Origin: Actinomycetota bacterium
GTDB taxonomy: Bacteria; Actinomycetota; Actinomycetes; JACCUZ01
Assembly (NCBI GenBank): GCA_030841025.1
Contig: JAVEDJ010000382.1
Location: 1 to 33,101, forward strand
Reading direction: 5' to 3'
DNA: 33,101 bases
In this document: piece by piece, positions 16,344 through 23,616 of the stretch
Numbering within the stretch: position 1 is the stretch's first letter
Layout: every line of letters starts with the position of its first letter
The notes under the pieces: generated by a model
Database searches by the model: none
What the model was told of the DNA's origin: nothing
What the model saw: only the letters and a program-made list of their open reading frames with translations
Position numbers and translations under genes: made by a program

Positions 16344-17405
16344 TCAGAGCCGCGTGGCCGGGCTGGCGGCGCCCGCCCGTCCCGCAGTCGGCGCCGAGGA
16401 CCGGCGTACGACGAGATTGCAGTCGAACCGAACCTGTTCGAGCTGCACGGGCCGGTGCGCCTCCAGTGCGCGGATCTGCGTGAACAGCAGCTCCGCCGCG
16501 CAGCGACCCAGCTCGATGCGTGGCTGGCGGACCGACGACAGGGGGACCGCCGCTGCCTCGGCGAACTCGATGTCGTCGTAGCCCACGATCGCGACGTCTT
16601 CCGGGACCCGCAGGCCGTGGGCCGCTAGCCCGCTGAGCAGACCGATGGCGATGAGGTCATTGGCCGCGAAGACTGCGGTGGGACGCTGGCGGTCGTCGAG
16701 CGTCGCTATCTCGTCGGCTGCCATGCGACCTGCGGCGGTCGTCAACGCCGGCGTGGAGATGACGAGCAGGATGCCGTCCTGCGTAGCACCCACGACCTCC
16801 TCGGCACCCTGCTTGCGGTCGCGGACCTGACGCAGCGACGAGGGACCGCCGACGAACGCGATCCTTCGGTGTCCCGTCTCGACCAGGTGCGAGGCCGCGA
16901 GCCGGCCACCGGCGACGTCGTCGACCGACACCGACGAGTAGGCAAGGTCCTCGGGATAGCGGTCGACGAACACGACGGGGATGCCGAGGCGGGTCAGCGA
17001 CTCCAAGGGGGGATTCTGGTCACCGGTCGGGGCGATGAGGACACCTCGAACGCGCTGCTGCTCGAAGAGCTCGAGGTAGCGACGTTCCCGCTCGCCATCC
17101 CCGGCGCTGTTACCGAGCAGCACCACGCCACCCACCTGCTGCACCGCGTCCTCGACGCCGCGTGCGACATCGGCGAAGAACGGGTTGGCGGCATCGATCA
17201 CCAGCAGACCGACGGCACGGCTGGAGCCGGCGCGCAGCTGTCGGGCCGACTCGTTGCGTACGAAACCGAGCTGCGCGATGACGGCGTTGACGCGCAGCCG
17301 AGTGGCCTCCGCCACGACGTCGGGCTTGTTCAGGACGTTGGAGACGGTGCCGACGGAGACCCCGGCCGCGGCCGCGACCTGCTTGATGCTCGGCGACGAC
17401 CTCAT
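16344..17405 (-). CDS. LacI-family repressor of the rhamnose operon
   Basis: A 353-residue LacI-family protein. The N-terminal helix-turn-helix SIKQVAAAAGVSVGTVSNVLN (residues about 6-26) is followed by a hinge helix (NESARQLRAG) and a periplasmic-binding-protein-like effector domain: VGLLVIDAANPFFADVARG, PVVFVDRYPED, HRRIAFVGG, TAVFAANDLIAIGLL, VAIVGYDDIEFA. It should bind LacI-type operators as a dimer and release on binding a rhamnose-derived sugar. The first ATG of the domain (17405) is chosen; a start at 17450 adds 15 basic residues before the HTH. It is divergent from the rhamnose transport operon, and two operator-like sites lie in the shared upstream region. The C-terminal Ala/Gly-rich tail looks unstructured. 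Confidence 0.88.
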   Translation of the reverse strand: MRSSPSIKQVAAAAGVSVGTVSNVLNKPDVVAEATRLRVNAVIAQLGFVRNESARQLRAGSSRAVGLLVIDAANPFFADVARGVEDAVQQVGGVVLLGNSAGDGERERRYLELFEQQRVRGVLIAPTGDQNPPLESLTRLGIPVVFVDRYPEDLAYSSVSVDDVAGGRLAASHLVETGHRRIAFVGGPSSLRQVRDRKQGAEEVVGATQDGILLVISTPALTTAAGRMAADEIATLDDRQRPTAVFAANDLIAIGLLSGLAAHGLRVPEDVAIVGYDDIEFAEAAAVPLSSVRQPRIELGRCAAELLFTQIRALEAHRPVQLEQVRFDCNLVVRRSSAPTAGRAGAASPATRL

Positions 17406-17504
17406 CTGGCGGTGCCGCCGAGGGATGTGCCTCGCACGATCGCGTCCCACCCCTCGCAGAGCGCGGGACCAAGACCCGCGCGAGTGAAACCGTGCCCGTC
17501 CGAA

Positions 17505-17516
17505 TGAAACGTGTCA
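17505..17516. promoter_or_regulatory. LacI-type operator-like site 1
   Basis: TGAAACGTGTCA is nearly palindromic (10 of 12 positions pair) with the central CG of LacI-family operators and resembles the TGAAACG-type sites common in actinobacteria. It is upstream of the rhamnose operon's -35 box, between it and the lacI-type gene, where it could serve autoregulation or looping with site 2. Confidence 0.45.
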
Positions 17517-17535
17517 ACTTTTTCGTCCCCAGCCC

Positions 17536-17564
17536 TTGACGTGCGGGTCCGAGGTGCCTAGGTT
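17536..17564 (+). promoter_or_regulatory. promoter of the rhamnose operon
   Basis: TTGACG (17536-17541, 5 of 6 consensus) and TAGGTT (17559-17564, TAnnnT) are separated by an ideal 17-base spacer. Transcription should begin near 17571, immediately before operator-like site 2. The leader before the first ATG would be about 80 bases. Confidence 0.65.
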
Positions 17565-17575
17565 CTGGCCCAGGT

Positions 17576-17591
17576 TAGAACGATTCAATCG
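17576..17591. promoter_or_regulatory. LacI-type operator-like site 2, overlapping transcription start
   Basis: TAGAACGATTCA (17576-17587) matches a TGAAACGATTCA-type LacI site at 10 of 12 positions, and CGATTCAATCG (17581-17591) is an inverted repeat with 5-bp arms. Its place 12 bases after the -10 box suits simple repression by the divergent LacI-family protein. Confidence 0.55.
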
Positions 17592-17651
17592 CTTCTGCCG
17601 AACCGTATCCGGCGCCGCGGCGCCGCTCTCCAAGGACCGAAGGGAACTCGC

Positions 17652-18692
17652 ATGATGCGTTCGAAGAGGGCGACCGGCGTCGTGGTCGCCGGGATCGCCG
17701 GCGCGCTGCTCGTGAGCGGTTGCAGCAAGAAGGCGGACGACACCGCCACCAGCGGCTCGACCGCCTCGGGGAGCAGCAGCCAGGCGGTCAGCGTCGCGTT
17801 CGTCCCGAAGCTTCAGGGCATCCCCTACTTCGAGGCCATGAACACCGGTGGGCAGGAAGCCGCGACCGATCTCGGACTGAAGTGGATCTACAAGGGCTCC
17901 ACCACGGCCGACCCGGGAGCGCAGACCGACATCGTCAAGTCGCTCATCCAGCAGAAGGTCAGCGCGCTCTTCGTGGCGCCGAACGACCCCGACTCCATGG
18001 CACCCGTCCTCGGGGACGCCAAGGCCAAGGGCATCCACATCGCGACGTCCGACACCGACGCCCCCAACTCGGATCGTGAGGTCTTCGTCAACCAGGCGAC
18101 AGCCGAGGGCATCGGTCAGGCGATCTCCGATGCGCTGCTCGAGAAGATGGGCGGCAAGGGCAAGCTGGCGATCGTCTCCTGTGGTCAGACCGCGGCGAAC
18201 CTCAACTCCTGGATCGACGTCGAGAAGAAGTACATCGCGCAGAAGTATCCGGACGCGCAGATCGTGAGCACCGTCTACGCCGGTGAGGACGAGGCCAAGG
18301 CCGTCTCCATGGCGAAGGACCTGATGAACGCCCACCCCGACCTGACGGGGCTCATCGGGGAGTGCACCTCGTCGGCACCGGGTGTCGCCAAGGCAGTCCG
18401 TGAGGCCGGCAAGATCGGCAAGGTCTTCACCGTCGGCCTCGGCACGCCGCAGGCCATGAAGCCCTACCTGACCGACGGCTCGTCCAGCGCGGCGATCCTC
18501 TGGGACGTCCAGAAGCTCGGCTACCTCACCGCCTGGGCCGGCAAGCAGCTCGCCGACGGCGGCTCGCTCGCTCCCGACGCGAAGCTCAAGGCGAAGGTGC
18601 CGGACGCGACGTACGACGACGCCACCAAGGTCCTGCTCCTCGGTCCCGCGCTGCGGATCACCACGGAGAACGTCGACCAGTTCCAGTACTGA
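17652..18692 (+). CDS. rhaS: rhamnose ABC transporter substrate-binding lipoprotein
   Basis: A 346-residue lipoprotein with a short basic leader and the lipobox LVSGC (Cys24), then a Ser/Thr-rich tether. The mature part is a type I periplasmic-binding (ribose/rhamnose) fold: VSVAFVPKLQGIPYFEAMNTGG, LFVAPNDPDSMAPVL, HIATSDTDAPNSDREVFVNQA, VFTVGLGTPQAMKPYL. The KxxGxPYFxAMNxG pattern is typical of RhaS-type binding proteins. It delivers L-rhamnose to the permeases encoded downstream. GAAGGGA lies about 7 bases before the ATG at 17652; the following ATG at 17655 is a possible alternative. It is the first gene of the operon and is separated from the ATPase gene by a strong hairpin, which should raise its relative mRNA level. 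Confidence 0.9.
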   Translation: MMRSKRATGVVVAGIAGALLVSGCSKKADDTATSGSTASGSSSQAVSVAFVPKLQGIPYFEAMNTGGQEAATDLGLKWIYKGSTTADPGAQTDIVKSLIQQKVSALFVAPNDPDSMAPVLGDAKAKGIHIATSDTDAPNSDREVFVNQATAEGIGQAISDALLEKMGGKGKLAIVSCGQTAANLNSWIDVEKKYIAQKYPDAQIVSTVYAGEDEAKAVSMAKDLMNAHPDLTGLIGECTSSAPGVAKAVREAGKIGKVFTVGLGTPQAMKPYLTDGSSSAAILWDVQKLGYLTAWAGKQLADGGSLAPDAKLKAKVPDATYDDATKVLLLGPALRITTENVDQFQY

Positions 18693-18699
18693 CAGTCGG

Positions 18700-18735
18700 G
18701 TGACTGGGCCGTCCCCCCCGGGGCGGCCCAGTCAC
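18700..18735 (+). terminator. intercistronic hairpin between rhaS and rhaT
   Basis: GTGACTGGGCCG (18700-18711) pairs perfectly with CGGCCCAGTCAC (18724-18735). One G-T and three C-G pairs extend the stem to about 16 bp around a CCCC loop. It starts 7 bases after the rhaS stop. It probably acts as a partial terminator or 3' stabiliser that gives binding protein in excess of the ATPase and permeases. Confidence 0.7.
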
Positions 18736-18751
18736 GCTGGACGGAGGCGAC

Positions 18752-20308
18752 ATGACGACCACGCACCACGAGGGCCACACGGCACGGCCCGCCAGCGACA
18801 CGCCCGTCCTGCGGCTGACGGGGGTCACCAAGCGGTACGGCGGTGTGCAGGCGCTCCGCGGCGTCGACTTCGAGCTGATGCGTGGTGAGGTGCATGCCAT
18901 CGTCGGCGAGAACGGTGCCGGGAAGTCCACGCTCATCAAGATCATCTCCGGTGCCGAGGTCGCGGACCAGGGCGAGATCGAGATCGACGGGCACGGGCTG
19001 GCGTCGGGCAGTACCACGTCGGCACTCGGCGCCGGCATCGCGACGGTCTACCAGGAGCCGCAGCTGTTCGGCGAGCTCACCGTGGCCGAGAACGTCTTTA
19101 TCGGGCGCGAGCTGCGCAACCGCGGCATCGTCGACCGGGCCGGGCAGCGCGAACGGGTCCTCGAGCTGCTCGACCGCATCGGTCTGCATCGCGATCTCGC
19201 CGACGTCCGCGTGGCCGACATGCCGGTCGCCGAGCAGCAGCTCGTGAGCATCGCCAAGGCTCTTTCGCAGGATCCGCGCATCCTCATCCTCGACGAGCCG
19301 TCCGCGATCCTCACCGACCGCGAGATCGAGACCATGTTCTCCGCGGTTCGTGCCATGCGCGACAGCGGCGTGGCCGTCATCTACATCAGCCACCGGCTGG
19401 ATGAGCTCGCCCAGATCACCGACCGGGTGACCGTGCTGCGTGACGGCAGCGCCGTCGCAAGCCGGCCCACGTCCGAGCTTTCGGTGCGCGACGTGGCCGA
19501 GCTGATGGTCGGTCACGCCGTCGACGCCGGTGCCGTGAACCGAACGGTTCCTGACGCCGACCCGGTGCTCCGGGTGGAGGGCCTGACGCGCGTTCCGAAG
19601 TTCGCGGACGTCAGCTTCACGCTGCGGCCGGGGGAGATCGTCGCGATGTACGGGCTGATCGGGTCCGGTGCGGCGGACGTCGCCCGGGCGCTCTTCGGCA
19701 TCGACCCGGCCGACGAGGGGCAGGTCATCGTCGGCGGAAGGCCGGTTGTGCTCGCTGCACCGGCGGACGCCGTACGCAACGGCATCTCGATGCTGCCGGC
19801 GAACCGCAAGGTTCAGGGCGTCTTCGGTCCGAAGAGCATCGCCTTCAACATCTCCAGCGGTCATCTGCGGCTGCTGAGCAAGTGGGGCCTGTGGGTCGAC
19901 CGGTCACGGGAGCGGACCATCGCCACCGACTTCATCCGCCGGATCTCGATCAAGGCACCTGGTCCGGCCACGGCCGTGGACAACCTCTCCGGCGGCAACC
20001 AGCAGAAGGTCGTGCTCGCCCGTCAGCTCGTCGAGCGCCCGCGGATCCTGCTGCTGGAGGAGCCGACCCAGGGTGTCGACGTGGGCGCCAAGGACGAGAT
20101 CCACCGGATCATCCTCGAGCTCGCCGACGGGGGTGGTGCCGTGCTCGTCATCTCCTCGGACCTCCCCGAGGTGCAACAGCTGGCCGATCGCATCCTCGTC
20201 GTCCGCGGTGGCGCGATCACCGCCGAGTTCGCGCGCGGGTCCCGTCAGGCCGACCTGCTCGCGGCGGCGGCCGGCGACGACAGCGACACCGAGACGAGGA
20301 GCAGCTGA
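18752..20308 (+). CDS. rhaT: rhamnose ABC transporter ATP-binding protein (two ABC domains)
   Basis: A 518-residue ATPase with two ABC domains in tandem, as in RbsA/XylG/RhaT importers. Domain 1 has Walker A GENGAGKST at 52-60 and Walker B ILILDEP near 177-183. Its signature region is VAEQQ rather than LSGGQ. Domain 2 has a degenerate Walker A (GLIGSGAADVA), a good LSGGNQQKV signature and a Walker B reading LLLEEPTQGVD, with Glu in place of the usual Asp. One complete ATP site per protein is typical of this family. The ATG at 18752 begins after the rhaS hairpin with GGAGGCGAC upstream. The stop overlaps the permease start by one base (TGATG). Confidence 0.92.
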   Translation: MTTTHHEGHTARPASDTPVLRLTGVTKRYGGVQALRGVDFELMRGEVHAIVGENGAGKSTLIKIISGAEVADQGEIEIDGHGLASGSTTSALGAGIATVYQEPQLFGELTVAENVFIGRELRNRGIVDRAGQRERVLELLDRIGLHRDLADVRVADMPVAEQQLVSIAKALSQDPRILILDEPSAILTDREIETMFSAVRAMRDSGVAVIYISHRLDELAQITDRVTVLRDGSAVASRPTSELSVRDVAELMVGHAVDAGAVNRTVPDADPVLRVEGLTRVPKFADVSFTLRPGEIVAMYGLIGSGAADVARALFGIDPADEGQVIVGGRPVVLAAPADAVRNGISMLPANRKVQGVFGPKSIAFNISSGHLRLLSKWGLWVDRSRERTIATDFIRRISIKAPGPATAVDNLSGGNQQKVVLARQLVERPRILLLEEPTQGVDVGAKDEIHRIILELADGGGAVLVISSDLPEVQQLADRILVVRGGAITAEFARGSRQADLLAAAAGDDSDTETRSS

Positions 20309-21306
20309 TGGCCGCCGCCAACCCGGGCATCGCCACGCGACGCCGCCGACCGGTGGCCCGCGCGGTCGAGGGCCAGGAGCTGGCACTGATCATCGTGCTG
20401 GCCGCACTCTGGCTGATCCTGTCCATCAGCACCGACACGTTCCTCACCTCGTCGAACCTGAGCAACCTGCTCTACTCGGTCGCGCCGATTGCCATCATCG
20501 GCATCGGGATGACCGCCGTCATCGTCACGGGCGGCATCGATGTCTCGGTCGGCAGCGGCGCGGCGGTCGTCATGGTCGTCGTGGCCAAGGCGATCCGCGA
20601 CAGTGGTCTCCCACTGGCGCCCGCCCTCGCCCTCGGCCTGGCTGTCGGGCTGGTCTTGGGTGTCATCAACGGCGTGCTCGTCGCCTACGGCGGCATCCAT
20701 CCGATCATCGTCACCTTCGGGACCCTGAACCTGTACCGGTTCCTCGCGCTGCGGCTGTTCGAGAACAAGCAGGTGACCGGCGTGCCGGACACCTTCAGCG
20801 TGCTCGGCGGTGGCAAGAGCGGAGAGACGCTCGGTGTGCCCAACGCGTGGTGGCTGGCCTTGGTGCTGGCCGCGGTGATGTGGAGCTACATGAGGTACTG
20901 GGCCACCGGCCGGCACTGGTACGCCCTCGGCAACGATGCCGCTGCGGCCCGCTTGGCCGGCATCCGGGTCAAGAGTCGCACGATCGCTGCTTACGCCCTC
21001 ACCGGTCTGTTCGTGGGGCTGGCCGGCATCGTGCTCATCGGCAGCGGCGGCCTCGTCCAGCAGAACGCCGGCACCGGGCTCGAGCTGCGCGTCATCGCCG
21101 CCGTCGTCATCGGTGGCACCAGCATCCTCGGGGGACGCGGCAGCGTGCTGGGCACGTTGCTCGGCGCGCTGCTCGTCGGGACCGTCACCAGCGCGATCAC
21201 CCTGCTGGGCTGGCGCAGCGAGCTCACGGAGCTGTTCATCGGTGTGTTCATCCTTGTCGCAGTCGGGGTCGACCTCGTCCGCGAGCGGCGCAGGAGGGCG
21301 AGATGA
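20308..21306 (+). CDS. rhaP: rhamnose ABC transporter permease 1
   Basis: A 332-residue membrane protein of the BPD_transp_2 (RbsC-like) permease family with about eight to ten transmembrane segments. Family marks include IVTGGIDVSVGS after the third segment, GVLVAYGGIHPIIVTFGT, and GRHWYALGNDAAAARLAGIRV, the cytoplasmic loop that contacts the ATPase. The late AAVVIGGTSILGGRGSVLGTLLGALL is also diagnostic. It starts inside the ATPase stop codon (TGATG), and its own stop overlaps the next permease's ATG (ATGA). Both junctions imply coupled translation of a 1:1 permease pair. Confidence 0.9.
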   Translation: MAAANPGIATRRRRPVARAVEGQELALIIVLAALWLILSISTDTFLTSSNLSNLLYSVAPIAIIGIGMTAVIVTGGIDVSVGSGAAVVMVVVAKAIRDSGLPLAPALALGLAVGLVLGVINGVLVAYGGIHPIIVTFGTLNLYRFLALRLFENKQVTGVPDTFSVLGGGKSGETLGVPNAWWLALVLAAVMWSYMRYWATGRHWYALGNDAAAARLAGIRVKSRTIAAYALTGLFVGLAGIVLIGSGGLVQQNAGTGLELRVIAAVVIGGTSILGGRGSVLGTLLGALLVGTVTSAITLLGWRSELTELFIGVFILVAVGVDLVRERRRRAR

Positions 21307-22400
21307 CTACGGACACGACGACCGCACCTCCCGAACCGGGCCCCGGGCTTGCGGACCGCGGACGACAGAGCCCGATCCGCCGGGCCATCGACCTCGTCCT
21401 GTCCGAGCGGGTTCCACTGCTCGCCGTACTGCTCGTGCTGGTGGTCGGCTGGTTCTTCCTCCTGAGCAACCAGGGCTATCTCGTGGCGCCCTACGACTCC
21501 GACTACCTGTTCTCCGCGCTCGACTCGCTGGTCCCGCTCTGTCTGCTGGCGTTCGCCGAGCTCGTGGTCATCGTGTCCGGCCGCGGCGGCATCGACCTGT
21601 CCGTGGGATCGATCGTCAGTCTCTGCGGGATGGCCTTCGGCTTCATGGTCGGCCTGTGGAACTGGCCCGTGCTCGCGGCCCTCGTGGTGACAGTCGCGGT
21701 GGGGGCGGCTCTGGGAGCGATCAACGGACTGCTGGTGGCCTACCTCGGCTTCCCGGCGCTGATCGCGACCTTGGCGACCTTCTACGCGTTCGGCGCGCTT
21801 GCCCTGCTCAGTCACAACAATGCGCCGATCTCGACCAAGCCGATCCAGGACGTCCACTCGCTGACGCGTACGGTGAGCCTCCCGCTCGGTGACCAGGTGC
21901 CCGACGTGCCGCTGCAGGTGCTGACATTCCTCCTGCCGGTGGCGGTCGTCGTGTGGCTCGTTGTCAACCGGACGGCCTACGGCCGCAAGCTGTACGCGAT
22001 CGGCACGAACGACATCGCGGCGCGGTTCGCGAACATCCCCGTCCGTCGGTCCCGGTTCCTGGCCTACGTGGCCTCGGGAGCTCTCTCGGGCCTCGCGGCT
22101 GTCGTGATCGTCGCGCAGTTTGCATCGGCGCGCCCCGACTCGGGCAGCGTCGGCAACGGGATGGCGTTGCCCGCCATCACGATCGCGGTGCTGGGCGGCG
22201 TGGCCATCGTCGGCGGTGTGGGACGGGTGGCGGGCGTCATCCTCGCCGGCCTGCTCGTCGTGTGGCTGAACGCGGGCATCCTGCTCGCGTTCGAGGGGTC
22301 CGACGGCAGCCAGTTCCAGCTGTTCGCGCTCGGTGCCCTGCTCGTGCTGTCCGCTCTGCTCAATGCCTACAGCCTGCGCCGTGGCCGCGGCGCCGGATGA
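21303..22400 (+). CDS. rhaQ: rhamnose ABC transporter permease 2
   Basis: A 365-residue permease of the same RbsC-like family as its neighbour but clearly diverged. The hydrophilic N-terminus is about 35 residues. Marks are IVSGRGGIDLSVGSIVSL, GLLVAYLGFPALIATLAT, AYGRKLYAIGTNDIAARFANIPVRR and IAVLGGVAIVGGVGRVAGVILAG. It probably forms a heterodimeric channel with the preceding permease; I assign rhaP and rhaQ by order only. It overlaps the preceding gene by four bases. After it comes a 49-base gap with a fresh ribosome-binding site before the isomerase gene. Confidence 0.88.
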   Translation: MTTDTTTAPPEPGPGLADRGRQSPIRRAIDLVLSERVPLLAVLLVLVVGWFFLLSNQGYLVAPYDSDYLFSALDSLVPLCLLAFAELVVIVSGRGGIDLSVGSIVSLCGMAFGFMVGLWNWPVLAALVVTVAVGAALGAINGLLVAYLGFPALIATLATFYAFGALALLSHNNAPISTKPIQDVHSLTRTVSLPLGDQVPDVPLQVLTFLLPVAVVVWLVVNRTAYGRKLYAIGTNDIAARFANIPVRRSRFLAYVASGALSGLAAVVIVAQFASARPDSGSVGNGMALPAITIAVLGGVAIVGGVGRVAGVILAGLLVVWLNAGILLAFEGSDGSQFQLFALGALLVLSALLNAYSLRRGRGAG

Positions 22401-22449
22401 CCTTTCTGGACCACTCCGCCGCGCTTGCTGAAGATAGAAAGGCAACACC

Positions 22450-23616
22450 GTGAACGACACCACCGACGTGAAAGCTCAGCTGCGCCAGCAGCGCATCGAG
22501 ACGCCGTCGTGGGGGTACGGCAACTCCGGCACCCGATTCAAGGTCTTCGCGCAGGAGGGCGTACCACGCACGCCGCAGGAGAAGATCGACGACGCCGCGG
22601 TGGTTCACCGCTTCACCGGTGTCGCACCGACCGTCGCGTTGCACATCCCTTGGGACAACGTCGACGACTTCTCGGAGCTGGCGAAGTACGCGATCGCTCA
22701 GGGCGTCGAGCTGGGCACCGTGAACTCGAACGTCTTCCAGGACAACGACTACAAGCTCGGCAGCGTGACGAACCCCGAGCCTGGCGTGCGGCGCAAGGCT
22801 ATTGATCATCTGCTGTCCTGCATCGACGTCATGGACCTCACCGGATCCCGCGACCTCAAGCTGTGGTTCTCCGACGGCACCAACTATCCGGGCCAGGACA
22901 GCATCCGGGAACGGCAGGACCGCCTCGCGACGGCACTGGCCGAGGTCTACGCGCGGCTCGCCGACGACCAGCGCATGGTGCTCGAGTACAAGCTGTTCGA
23001 GCCGGCGTTCTACCACACCGACGTGCCGGACTGGGGCACGTCGTACGCGCACTGCTTGGAGCTGGGGCCCAAGGCCCAGGTGGTCATCGACACCGGCCAC
23101 CACGCACCGGGCACCAACATCGAGTTCATCGTGGCCTTCCTGCTGCGGGTCGGCCGGCTCGGGGCGTTCGACTTCAACTCCCGCTTCTACGCCGACGACG
23201 ACCTGATGGTCGGCTCCGCCGACCCCTTCCAGCTGTTCCGGATCCTGCACGAGATCGTCCAAGGAGAAGCGCTGCGTCCCGAGTCCGGGATCACCTTCAT
23301 GCTCGACCAGTGTCACAACATCGAGGCCAAGATCCCGGCCATCATCCGGTCGGTGATGAATGTCCAAGAGGCCACGGCGAAGGCCTTGTTGGTCGACGCT
23401 GCTGCTCTCGCCTCCGCCCAGCGCGAGGGTGACGTGCTCGCGGCGAACGCGGTGCTGATGGACGCCTACAACACGGACGTGCGACCGCTGCTCGCGGAGC
23501 TGCGGGAAGAGACGGGCCTGGACCCTGATCCGATCGCCGCCTACCACCGGTCCGGCTACTTCGATCGGATCAGGGAAGAGCGGTCCACCGGCCAGCAGGC
23601 AGGGTGGGGTGCCTGA
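22450..23616 (+). CDS. rhaI: L-rhamnose isomerase (RhaI type)
   Basis: A 388-residue TIM-barrel isomerase converting L-rhamnose to L-rhamnulose. It resembles the Pseudomonas stutzeri RhaI type rather than E. coli RhaA: QRIETPSWGYGNSGTRFKVF at the N-terminus, LHIPWD, EYKLFEPAFYHTDVPDWG with its metal-ligand Glu, VVIDTGHHAPGTNIE and FDFNSRFYADDDLMVG. These supply the usual Glu/Asp/His metal ligands. RhaI-type enzymes have broad activity on aldoses. The GTG at 22450 is preceded by AGAAAGG. The stop overlaps the next gene's start by one base (TGATG). It supplies the substrate for the rhamnulokinase encoded two genes later. Confidence 0.93.
   Translation: MNDTTDVKAQLRQQRIETPSWGYGNSGTRFKVFAQEGVPRTPQEKIDDAAVVHRFTGVAPTVALHIPWDNVDDFSELAKYAIAQGVELGTVNSNVFQDNDYKLGSVTNPEPGVRRKAIDHLLSCIDVMDLTGSRDLKLWFSDGTNYPGQDSIRERQDRLATALAEVYARLADDQRMVLEYKLFEPAFYHTDVPDWGTSYAHCLELGPKAQVVIDTGHHAPGTNIEFIVAFLLRVGRLGAFDFNSRFYADDDLMVGSADPFQLFRILHEIVQGEALRPESGITFMLDQCHNIEAKIPAIIRSVMNVQEATAKALLVDAAALASAQREGDVLAANAVLMDAYNTDVRPLLAELREETGLDPDPIAAYHRSGYFDRIREERSTGQQAGWGA

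Noticed and set aside
20991-22463. Long minus-strand open frame opposite the rhamnose permeases
   Set aside because: It is His-, Asp- and Arg-rich low-complexity sequence antisense to well-defined membrane proteins, with no family pattern.
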